A stretch of DNA of 14,603 nt from Nymphaea colorata (Eukaryota > Streptophyta > Magnoliopsida > Nymphaeales > Nymphaeaceae), in the NCBI RefSeq assembly GCF_008831285.2, contig NW_022204827.1, positions 1 through 14,603 on the forward strand, written 5' to 3'. A program made the translations under genes and the position numbers. Position 1 is the stretch's first letter, and each line of letters opens with the position of its first letter. This document shows positions 1-7,538 of this stretch, piece after piece. A model generated the notes under the pieces. The model ran no database searches, was not told the origin of the DNA, and saw only the letters and a program-made list of their open reading frames with translations.

Positions 1-441
1 AATGTATCCATAAGAATAATGTGTTTACTTGTTATGATGTATAAGGAATGATTAAAGTGATTGAAATCACCAATTCATATGGACACAAATCTGATGTATA
101 TATTGGTTTGATGCTTGTAGTTAGTCCAATAAGTAGAACTTTGTTTCGTATCAAAACGAGTGGGATTTTTATAATTCATTTCATCACGTCTACTTAATTA
201 AACGAATTTACCTTTTTGTCACATCCATATTGAATGATTTAGTTGATTGAAATCGTAAGTTTGCATGGAAATAAATAATAATAAGGTCGTTTGTTTGATC
301 CCTTGGAGTTAATTTAAAGTGTTTCACTTTTTATTACATCATGATGAACGATTTAAATAATTGAAACCACAAGTTTATATAGATACAAATGAGATCTATG
401 AGTAGTTTGATCCAACGAGTTCAACTCATTGTTACATCTGT
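1..441. repeat. Tail of upstream unit (unit 0), long form
   Basis: This is the 3' part of a unit whose start lies outside the window. It begins inside the R6 monomer ('taatgtgtttacttgttatg') and continues through R7 (75 to about 143), R8 (about 144-260), R9 (261-374) and most of R10 (375-473, which crosses the anchor at 442). R8, R9 and most of R10 are absent from the ends of units 2-8. The copy reads 'gacacaaatctgatg' and 'ttaagtgattgaaatc', whereas the short-form units have 'gacataaatctgatg' and 'ttaagtaattgaaatc'. No gene is present. Confidence 0.9.
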
Positions 442-443
442 TG
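106..443. repeat. Extra R8-R9-R10 segment found only in long-form units
   Basis: This stretch of about 338 bp lies between 'gatgtatatattg' and 'tgaatgatcc'. In units 2-8 the flanks are joined directly as 'gatgtatattgtgaatg'. Both edges carry 'ttg', so the boundary can slide by three bases, and one 'ta' has also been lost. It holds about three reverse-orientation monomers of subtypes B (R8, ending at 260), A (R9, ending at 374) and the first part of C (R10). Its length is close to one A-B-C trimer. A degraded second copy occupies about 2085-2368. The simplest reading is that the long form is ancestral and the short form is a deletion, because the extra material continues the same subtype cycle. 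Confidence 0.85.
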
Positions 444-2368
444 TGAATGATCCAAGGGATTGAATTCACAAGTACGCATCAATAGAGGTGGGATTTAAGT
501 GATCATTCAATCACACATATTTAATTGAATATGCATAACTTGATCAAATGAATCGCTTACATCCACTCCTATTTAGACGACTTGTGTTTAAATCCCTTAG
601 AAAGTTCACTATAAATGTAACAACAATAGCAAGGATCTAAGGGAATGAAATCACATGTACAAGGGATCAAACTATAGCATAAACCCCATTTGTATCCATA
701 TGAACTTGTGATTTAAATCATTTAAGTTAGTCATTATAGATGTAATAACAAGTGAAACGCATTAGATACACAATAAGCGCGCAAATGAACGACTTGAATC
801 TTATTTGTTTTCATACAAACTTGAGATTTCAATCCACTAAATCATTCAATATAGATGCAACAACAAGTTAAGTACATTCAATCAAATATGTGTGATCAAA
901 TGAATCACTTAAATACCACTCGTACTGATACGAACTTGTGATTTCAATACCTTACGTCATTCACTATAAATATAACAAGTTAAACTCATTGAATTAAGTA
1001 AAAGGGATCAAACAAAAGCATAGATCCCACTTGTATCCATAAGAACTTGTGATTTTTCAATCATTTAAACCGTTCATTACACATGTAATAACAAGTGAAC
1101 AGATTCGATTAAATATAGGGGAGCAAATTAACCACTTGAATCTTGTTCATTCTCACACAAACTTGTGATTTCGATCAAATGAAACATTCAAAATGGATGT
1201 ATTAATAAGTTAAAAACATTCAATTAAATATGTGTGATCAAATGACTCACTTAAATTCGACTAATGTTTATACAAACAACTGATTTCAATCGCTTATATC
1301 GCGTACTATAGATGTAACGACAAATTGAATTCTTTCGATTAACTATTAGGGATGAAACTAATGCATAGATCCCATTTTAACTATATGAACTTGTGTGATT
1401 TCAATCATTTAAACGTTCTTTATAAAAGTAATAAACGGTGAAAGCACATTAGCGATCAATTGAATGACTTGAATCACAACTAATGCATGAATGTGCTTAA
1501 ACATGAATGTTGAATGATTTAGTGGATGAAATCATAAGCTTGAATGACCATAAATGACATTTAAGTGATTTACTTGTTGTATTTTATTAATATAATGTGG
1601 TTGCTATTATTACATCATAATGAATGATTTAATGGTTGAAGCTAAAAGTTTATATGAAAAAAAATGAATTCAAGTCATTCGTTTGATCGCTTATCACTAC
1701 ATTTACAATGATTGTTTACTTGATTGAAATCACAAGTTCAAATGATGCAAATAGATCTATGCATTATTTGATCTCTTGTAGTAATCCAATGAGTTGAACT
1801 TGTAGTTACATCAATAGTAAGGATCCAATGAATTGAAATTACAAGTTTTATCAATACGAGTTGGATTTAAGCGTTCACTAAGCACGCATATTTCATTGAA
1901 TGTGATTAACTTGTTGCTACATCCACGTTGAATGATTTAGTGGATTTAAATCACAAGTTTGAAAGAAAATGAATGAAATTGAAGTGGTTCATTTGATCTT
2001 TATAGTTAATCTAATGTGTTTACTTGTTATATATGTATAAGAATGATTTAAGTGATTGAAATCAATTCATATGGACACAACTGATTATACATTGTTGATG
2101 CTTGTAGTTATCCAATAATAAACTTTTGTTGTATCAATACAGTGATTTTGTATTCATTTCTTACTTAATAACTTTTAACTTATTTCACTCATATTGAATG
2201 ATTTGTTTATTGAGCAAGTTTGCATGAAATAATATAATGGTTTGTTTATCTTGAGTTAATAATCGGGTATACATCTATGTGAATGATTTAAATATGAAAT
2301 CAAGTTATATGATACAATGAGATCTATCAGTCAGTTTGATCCAACGATTCAACTCATTGTTACATCTT
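442..2368. repeat. Unit 1, long form, 1927 bp, deletion-rich
   Basis: This is the first complete unit. The part up to about 1480 follows the later units closely, apart from small changes and a 22-bp gap near 657: 'cacatgtacaaggg' replaces the longer stretch containing 'gtatcaatacgggtgaaac'. From about 1490 to 2345 the copy has lost many single bases and doublets, and about 25 bp near 1697. It retains a worn version of the long-form segment at its end. An intact long unit would be about 2061 bp (1723 plus 338), so this copy is about 134 bp short. It shares the F6 variant 'atatgtgtgatc' with unit 2. Confidence 0.93.
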
Positions 2369-4092
2369 TGTGAATGATCCAAGGGATTGAATTCACAAGT
2401 ACGCATCAATAGAGGTGGGATTTAAGTGATTCATTCGATCACACATATTTAATTGAATATGCATAACTTGATCAAATGAATCGCTTACATCCCACTCGTA
2501 TTTAGACGAACTTGTGCTTTAAATCCCTTAGAAAGTTCACTATAAATGTAACAACAATAGCAAGGATCTAAGGGAATGAAATCACATGTTGTATCAATAC
2601 GGGTGAAACTACAAGGGATCAAACTATAGCATAAACCCCATTTGTATCCATATGAACTTGTGATTTAAATCATTTAAGTTAGTCATTATAGATGTAATAA
2701 CAAGTGAAACGCATTAGATACACTATAAGCGCGCAAATGAACGACTTGAATCTTATTTGTTTTCATACAAACTTGAGATTTCAATCCACTAAATCATTCA
2801 ATATAGATGCAACAACAAGTTAAGTACATTCAATCAAATATGTGTGATCAAATGAATCACTTAAATACCACTCGTACTGATACGAACTTGTGATTTCAAT
2901 ACCTTAGGTCATTCACTATAAATATAACAAGTTAAACTCATTGAATTAAGTAAAAGGGATCAAACAAAAGCATAGATCCCACTTGTATCCATAAGAACTT
3001 GTGATTTCAATCATTTAAACCGTTCATTACACATGTAATAACAAGTGAAACAGATTAGATTAAATATAGGGGAGCAAATTAACCACTTGAATCTTGTTCA
3101 TTCTCACACAAACTTGTGATTTCGATCAAATGAATCATTCAAAATGGATGTATTAATAAGTTAAAAACATTCAATTAAATATGTGTGATCAAATGACTCA
3201 CTTAAATTCGACTAATGTTTATACAAACAACTGATTTCAATCGCTTATATCGCGTACTATAGATGTAACGACAAATTGAATTCTTTCGATTAACTATTAG
3301 GGATGAAACTAATGCATAGATCCCATTTTTAACTATATGAACTTGTGTGATTTCAATCATTTAAACGTTCTTTATAAAAGTAATAAACGGTGAAACACAT
3401 TAGCGATCAATTGAATGACTTGAATCACAAACTAACGCATGAATGTGCTTAAACATGCATGTTGAATGATTTAGTGGATTGAAATCACAAGCTTGAATGA
3501 CCATAAATGACATTTAAGTGATTTACTTGTTGTATTTTAGTTAATATAATATGTTTCGCTAGTTATTACATCTATAATGAATGATTTAAATGGTTGAAAC
3601 TAAAAGTTTATATGAAAAAAAATGAGATTCAAGTCGTTCGTTTGATCGCTTATCATTACCTTAATGCGTTTCACTTGTTATTACATGTACAATGATTGAT
3701 TTTGTTGATTGAAATCACAAGTTCAAATGGATGCAAATGAGATCTATGCATTACTTTGATCTCTTGTAGATAATCCAATGAGTTGAACTTGTAGTTACAT
3801 CAATAGTAAGGATCCAATGAATTGAAATTACAAGTTTGTATCAATACGAGTGGGATTTAAGCGATTCATCTAAGCACGCATATTTCATTGAATGTGATTA
3901 ACTTGTTGCTACATCCACGTTGAATGATTTAGTGGATTTAAATCACAAGTTTGCATGAAAATGAATGAAATTGAAGTGGTTCATTTGATCTTTTATGGTT
4001 AATCTAATGTGTTTTACTTGTTATGATATGTATAAGGAATGATTTAAGTAATTGAAATCACCAATTCATATGGACATAAATCTGATGTATAT
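2369..4092. repeat. Unit 2, 1724 bp, first short-form unit
   Basis: This is the first unit to end in the short junction 'gatgtatattgtgaatg' (around 4093). It still carries the F6 variant 'atatgtgtgatc' of unit 1, whereas units 3-8 read 'atatgcgtgatc'. It also has 'gatttaaatggttg' in R2, where units 3-5 have 'gatttaatggttg'. It is therefore intermediate in sequence as well as in position between the long-form edge and the uniform interior. Its HindIII hexamer is at 3489 and its BamHI hexamer (ggatcc) at 3810. Confidence 0.95.
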
Positions 4093-4124
4093 TGTGAATG
4101 ATCCAAGGGATTGAATTCACAAGT

Positions 4125-4232
4125 ACGCATCAATAGAGGTGGGATTTAAGTGATTCATTCGATCACACATATTTAATTGAATATGCATAACTTGATCAAA
4201 TGAATCGCTTACATCCACTCGTATTTAGACGA
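4125..4232. repeat. R-to-F switch segment (B-type halves, 108 bp)
   Basis: The left half ('acgcatcaatagaggtgggat...') is the start of a reverse-orientation B-type monomer. The right half ('...cgcttacatccactcg') is the end of a forward-orientation B-type monomer. The two halves meet head to head near 4179 and form the dyad described separately. The same segment follows the anchor in every unit. Confidence 0.85.
4139..4218. repeat. Imperfect palindrome at the R-to-F switch
   Basis: The left arm is 4139-4165 (starts gtgggatttaagtgattc) and the right arm 4193-4218 (starts tgatcaaatgaatcgctt), with a 27-bp A+T-rich spacer centred near 4179. In copies with 'catcccac', 24 of 27 arm positions are complementary; unit 3 lacks one c. 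Weaker symmetry runs outward: the sequence starting 'gtgaatgatccaaggg' near 4094 pairs with 'cccttagaaagttcac' ending near 4263. Total span is about 170 bp. Equivalent arms start 46-47 bp after each anchor, for example at 488 in unit 1. A cruciform or hairpin is possible in principle. Confidence 0.85.
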
Positions 4233-4312
4233 ACTTGTGCTTTAAATCCCTTAGAAAGTTCACTATAAATGTAACAACAATAGCAAGGATCTAAGGGAAT
4301 GAAATCACATGT
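4233..4312. repeat. Hairpin-forming inverted repeat in F1
   Basis: The arm at 4233-4255 (acttgtgctttaaatccc plus 5 bases) is complementary to the arm at 4290-4312 (tctaagggaatgaaatcac plus 4 bases) at 19 of 23 positions, with a 34-bp loop. It arises because the reverse micro-segment repeats the monomer edge in the opposite direction. It is present in every complete unit. Confidence 0.8.
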
Positions 4313-4331
4313 TTGTATCAATACGGGTGAA
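4283..4331 (-). repeat. Reverse-oriented micro-segment embedded in F1
   Basis: The stretch 'gcaaggatctaaggg...gtatcaatacgggtgaa' aligns in the same direction with the R4/R5 boundary (near 5531-5580, 'gtaaggatccaat...gtatcaatacgagtggg'). It is therefore a piece of R-orientation DNA spanning a C/B monomer boundary, lying inside the F block. It recurs in units 1-8, with a gap in unit 1. Confidence 0.78.
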
Positions 4332-4379
4332 ACTACAAGGGATCAAACTATAGCATAAACCCCATTTGTATCCATATGA

Positions 4380-4494
4380 ACTTGTGATTTAAATCATTTA
4401 AGTTAGTCATTATAGATGTAATAACAAGTGAAACGCATTAGATACACTATAAGCGCGCAAATGAACGACTTGAATCTTATTTGTTTTCATACAA
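4380..4494 (+). repeat. F2 monomer, A-type, 115 bp
   Basis: It starts at the core 'acttgtgatttaaatc' and contains 'aacaagtgaaacgcatta' and 'gacttgaatctt', which mark the A subtype. It matches F5 at roughly 80% and F3 (B-type) at roughly 68% by hand count. The complement of R3 shares the 18-bp 'aacaagtgaaacgcatta' and its flanks exactly. Confidence 0.85.
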
Positions 4495-4609
4495 ACTTGA
4501 GATTTCAATCCACTAAATCATTCAATATAGATGCAACAACAAGTTAAGTACATTCAATCAAATATGTGTGATCAAATGAATCACTTAAATACCACTCGTA
4601 CTGATACGA
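4495..4609 (+). repeat. F3 monomer, B-type, 115 bp
   Basis: It starts 'acttgagatttcaatcc' and has the B-type marks 'gtgatcaaatgaatcac' and 'ccactcgtactgatacga'. It matches the complement of R5 at about 84% (18 differences over 115 positions, counted by eye), closer than it matches its immediate neighbour F2. Confidence 0.87.
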
Positions 4610-4720
4610 ACTTGTGATTTCAATACCTTAGGTCATTCACTATAAATATAACAAGTTAAACTCATTGAATTAAGTAAAAGGGATCAAACAAAAGCATAGA
4701 TCCCACTTGTATCCATAAGA
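4610..4720 (+). repeat. F4 monomer, C-type, 111 bp
   Basis: It starts 'acttgtgatttcaatacc' and ends with the C-type mark 'gcatagatccc...tatccataaga'. Its best counterpart is the complement of R4, which shares 'aactcattg' and 'gcatagatc'. It is a few bases short in the middle. Confidence 0.84.
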
Positions 4721-4835
4721 ACTTGTGATTTCAATCATTTAAACCGTTCATTACACATGTAATAACAAGTGAAACAGATTAGATTAAATATAGGGGAGCA
4801 AATTAACCACTTGAATCTTGTTCATTCTCACACAA
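4721..4835 (+). repeat. F5 monomer, A-type, 115 bp
   Basis: It starts 'acttgtgatttcaatcat' and contains 'aacaagtgaaacagatta' and 'cacttgaatcttg', as in F2. Three monomers separate it from F2, as the A-B-C cycle predicts. Unit 7 has lost one g in its 'atagggg' run. Confidence 0.85.
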
Positions 4836-4950
4836 ACTTGTGATTTCGATCAAATGAATCATTCAAAATGGATGTATTAATAAGTTAAAAACATTCAATT
4901 AAATATGCGTGATCAAATGACTCACTTAAATTCGACTAATGTTTATACAA
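4836..4950 (+). repeat. F6 monomer, B-type, 115 bp
   Basis: It starts 'acttgtgatttcgatc' and shares 'gtgatcaaatgactcactt' and 'acattcaatt' with F3. It carries the main diagnostic site of the array: 'atatgtgtgatc' in units 1 and 2, 'atatgcgtgatc' in units 3-8. Confidence 0.86.
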
Positions 4951-5064
4951 ACAACTGATTTCAATCGCTTATATCGCGTACTATAGATGTAACGACAAAT
5001 TGAATTCTTTCGATTAACTATTAGGGATGAAACTAATGCATAGATCCCATTTTTAACTATATGA
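4951..5064 (+). repeat. F7 monomer, C-type, 114 bp
   Basis: It starts 'acaactgatttcaatcgc', so the usual core acttgtg is altered. It ends with the C-type mark 'gcatagatccc...ctatatga' and contains the CpG-rich stretch 'atatcgcgtac'. Confidence 0.82.
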
Positions 5065-5217
5065 ACTTGTGTGATTTCAATCATTTAAACGTTCTTTATA
5101 AAAGTAATAAACGGTGAAACACATTAGCGATCAATTGAATGACTTGAATCACAAACTAACGCATGAATGTGCTTAAACATGCATGTTGAATGATTTAGTG
5201 GATTGAAATCACAAGCT
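5065..5217. repeat. F8/R1 segment: F-to-R switch, 153 bp
   Basis: The left part, to about 5166, is a forward A-type monomer (acttgtgtgatttcaatc, 'cggtgaaacacatta', 'gacttgaatcac'). The right part is the end of a reverse monomer ('gttgaatgatttagtgg...cacaagct'). Between them lies the 12-bp perfect palindrome aacatgcatgtt at 5176-5187. Unit 1 has 'aacatgaatgtt' instead. The reverse monomer has lost most of its length, so the switch is not a simple monomer boundary. Confidence 0.8.
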
Positions 5218-5330
5218 TGAATGACCATAAATGACATTTAAGTGATTTACTTGTTGTATTTTAGTTAATATAATATGTTTCGCTAGTTATTACATCTATA
5301 ATGAATGATTTAATGGTTGAAACTAAAAGT
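5218..5330 (-). repeat. R2 monomer, probably B-type, 113 bp, divergent
   Basis: It ends 'ggttgaaactaaaagt', a changed form of the core attgaaatcacaagt. 'acatttaagtgatttactt' resembles the B-type 'ggatttaagtgattcatt'. This is the most divergent full-length monomer of the unit, so the B assignment also leans on its place in the cycle. Confidence 0.68.
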
Positions 5331-5445
5331 TTATATGAAAAAAAATGAGATTCAAGTCGTTCGTTTGATCGCTTATCATTACCTTAATGCGTTTCACTTG
5401 TTATTACATGTACAATGATTGATTTTGTTGATTGAAATCACAAGT
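5331..5445 (-). repeat. R3 monomer, A-type, 115 bp
   Basis: It contains 'gagattcaagtcgttcg' and 'aatgcgtttcacttgttatt' and ends 'gattgaaatcacaagt'. Its complement matches F2 closely. An a-run near 5337-5344 varies in length among units. Confidence 0.85.
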
Positions 5446-5558
5446 TCAAATGGATGCAAATGAGATCTATGCATTACTTTGATCTCTTGTAGATAATCCA
5501 ATGAGTTGAACTTGTAGTTACATCAATAGTAAGGATCCAATGAATTGAAATTACAAGT
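5446..5558 (-). repeat. R4 monomer, C-type, 113 bp
   Basis: It begins 'tcaaatggatgcaaatgag', contains 'gatctatgcatt' and ends 'gaattgaaattacaagt'. Its complement matches F4. The BamHI hexamer ggatcc at 5533 lies here and recurs at the same place in the other units. Confidence 0.84.
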
Positions 5559-5673
5559 TTGTATCAATACGAGTGGGATTTAAGCGATTCATCTAAGCAC
5601 GCATATTTCATTGAATGTGATTAACTTGTTGCTACATCCACGTTGAATGATTTAGTGGATTTAAATCACAAGT
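5559..5673 (-). repeat. R5 monomer, B-type, 115 bp
   Basis: It begins 'ttgtatcaatacgagtggg' and ends 'ggatttaaatcacaagt'. Its complement matches F3 at about 84%. It is the closest cross-orientation pair I checked in the unit. Confidence 0.87.
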
Positions 5674-5788
5674 TTGCATGAAAATGAATGAAATTGAAGT
5701 GGTTCATTTGATCTTTTATGGTTAATCTAATGTGTTTTACTTGTTATGATATGTATAAGGAATGATTTAAGTAATTGAAATCACCAAT
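5674..5788 (-). repeat. R6 monomer, A-type, 115 bp
   Basis: It begins 'ttgcatgaaaatgaatg' and ends 'aattgaaatcaccaat', so the last core bases are changed from acaagt to accaat. It contains 'ctaatgtgttttacttgttatg'-like A sequence. Units 7 and 8 read 'acttgtcatg' here. Confidence 0.83.
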
Positions 5789-5847
5789 TCATATGGACAT
5801 AAATCTGATGTATATTGTGAATGATCCAAGGGATTGAATTCACAAGT
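5789..5847 (-). repeat. R7 monomer, C-type, 59-bp hybrid at deletion junction
   Basis: It begins as R7 ('tcatatggacataaatc') and, after 'gatgtatattg', continues as the end of R10 ('tgaatgatccaaggg...cacaagt'). It is the scar of the roughly 338-bp loss relative to the long form and is identical in position at the ends of units 2-8. It spans the arbitrary anchor used here to number units. Confidence 0.88.
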
Positions 5848-7538
5848 ACGCATCAATAGAGGTGGGATTTAAGTGATTCATTCGATCACACATATTTAAT
5901 TGAATATGCATAACTTGATCAAATGAATCGCTTACATCCCACTCGTATTTAGACGAACTTGTGCTTTAAATCCCTTAGAAAGTTCACTATAAATGTAACA
6001 ACAATAGCAAGGATCTAAGGGAATGAAATCACATGTTTGTATCAATACGGGTGAAACTACAAGGGATCAAACTATAGCATAAACCCCATTTGTATCCATA
6101 TGAACTTGTGATTTAAATCATTTAAGTTAGTCATTATAGATGTAATAACAAGTGAAACGCATTAGATACACTATAAGCGCGCAAATGAACGACTTGAATC
6201 TTATTTGTTTTCATACAAACTTGAGATTTCAATCCACTAAATCATTCAATATAGATGCAACAACAAGTTAAGTACATTCAATCAAATATGTGTGATCAAA
6301 TGAATCACTTAAATACCACTCGTACTGATACGAACTTGTGATTTCAATACCTTAGGTCATTCACTATAAATATAACAAGTTAAACTCATTGAATTAAGTA
6401 AAAGGGATCAAACAAAAGCATAGATCCCACTTGTATCCATAAGAACTTGTGATTTCAATCATTTAAACCGTTCATTACACATGTAATAACAAGTGAAACA
6501 GATTAGATTAAATATAGGGGAGCAAATTAACCACTTGAATCTTGTTCATTCTCACACAAACTTGTGATTTCGATCAAATGAATCATTCAAAATGGATGTA
6601 TTAATAAGTTAAAAACATTCAATTAAATATGCGTGATCAAATGACTCACTTAAATTCGACTAATGTTTATACAAACAACTGATTTCAATCGCTTATATCG
6701 CGTACTATAGATGTAACGACAAATTGAATTCTTTCGATTAACTATTAGGGATGAAACTAATGCATAGATCCCATTTTTAACTATATGAACTTGTGTGATT
6801 TCAATCATTTAAACGTTCTTTATAAAAGTAATAAACGGTGAAACACATTAGCGATCAATTGAATGACTTGAATCACAAACTAACGCATGAATGTGCTTAA
6901 ACATGCATGTTGAATGATTTAGTGGATTGAAATCACAAGCTTGAATGACCATAAATGACATTTAAGTGATTTACTTGTTGTATTTTAGTTAATATAATAT
7001 GTTTCGCTAGTTATTACATCTATAATGAATGATTTAATGGTTGAAACTAAAAGTTTATATGAAAAAAAATGAGATTCAAGTCGTTCGTTTGATCGCTTAT
7101 CATTACCTTAATGCGTTTCACTTGTTATTACATGTACAATGATTGATTTTGTTGATTGAAATCACAAGTTCAAATGGATGCAAATGAGATCTATGCATTA
7201 CTTTGATCTCTTGTAGATAATCCAATGAGTTGAACTTGTAGTTACATCAATAGTAAGGATCCAATGAATTGAAATTACAAGTTTGTATCAATACGAGTGG
7301 GATTTAAGCGATTCATCTAAGCACGCATATTTCATTGAATGTGATTAACTTGTTGCTACATCCACGTTGAATGATTTAGTGGATTTAAATCACAAGTTTG
7401 CATGAAAATGAATGAAATTGAAGTGTTCATTTGATCTTTTATGGTTAATCTAATGTGTTTTACTTGTTATGATATGTATAAGGAATGATTTAAGTAATTG
7501 AAATCACCAATTCATATGGACATAAATCTGATGTATAT
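5816..7538. repeat. Unit 4, 1723 bp, short form
   Basis: This unit is almost identical to units 3 and 5. It differs from unit 3 in having 'catcccactcg' near 5940 and 'gaagtgttcattt' (one g fewer) near 7424. The latter change is shared with units 5 and 6. Its HindIII hexamer is at 6937. Confidence 0.96.

Larger units (their letters stand above)
4233..4379 (+). repeat. F1 monomer, C-type, composite (147 bp)
   Basis: This is a forward C-type monomer interrupted by a reverse-oriented insert. Forward parts are about 4233-4282 (acttgtgctttaaatccc...) and 4332-4379 (ending 'tatccatatga'). The middle 49 bp match the reverse strand orientation. It is about 30 bp longer than a normal monomer. In unit 1 a 22-bp piece of the insert is missing. 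Confidence 0.8.
4093..5815. repeat. Unit 3, 1723 bp, reference short-form unit
   Basis: This unit is used as the reference for the monomer map. From 4125, just after the first 'cacaagt', to 5847 the 1723 bp divide without remainder into 15 segments: an R-to-F switch segment, F1-F7, an F8/R1 switch segment and R2-R7. It is nearly identical to units 4 and 5. One difference is 'catccactcg' here versus 'catcccactcg' in units 2, 4 and 5. Confidence 0.96.

Noticed and set aside
1-20. Possible F4-to-R6 recombination junction ('tgtatccataagaa' followed by 'taatgtgtttac')
   Set aside because: The first 14-17 bases resemble the end of F4, but the stretch is too short and lies at the window edge beside error-prone sequence. 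It may be chance or assembly noise.
4310-4330. CENP-B-box-like match in F1 ('ttgtatcaatacggg')
   Set aside because: It fits the A and CGGG positions of the mammalian box but lacks the essential CG after TT. It occurs once per unit and is absent in unit 1. In A+T-rich repeats this level of match is weak evidence, and the host is not known to be a mammal.
4440-4470. Bacterial-type promoter or terminator signals in the A+T-rich hairpins
   Set aside because: Sequences such as 'tataat' and short stems are expected by chance at about 70% A+T, no genes are present to serve, and the array is of eukaryotic satellite type.
5331-5350. Poly(A) tract in R3 as a retroposon tail
   Set aside because: It is only eight a's in the middle of a monomer, repeated in every unit and varying by one base, so it is an internal feature of the satellite.
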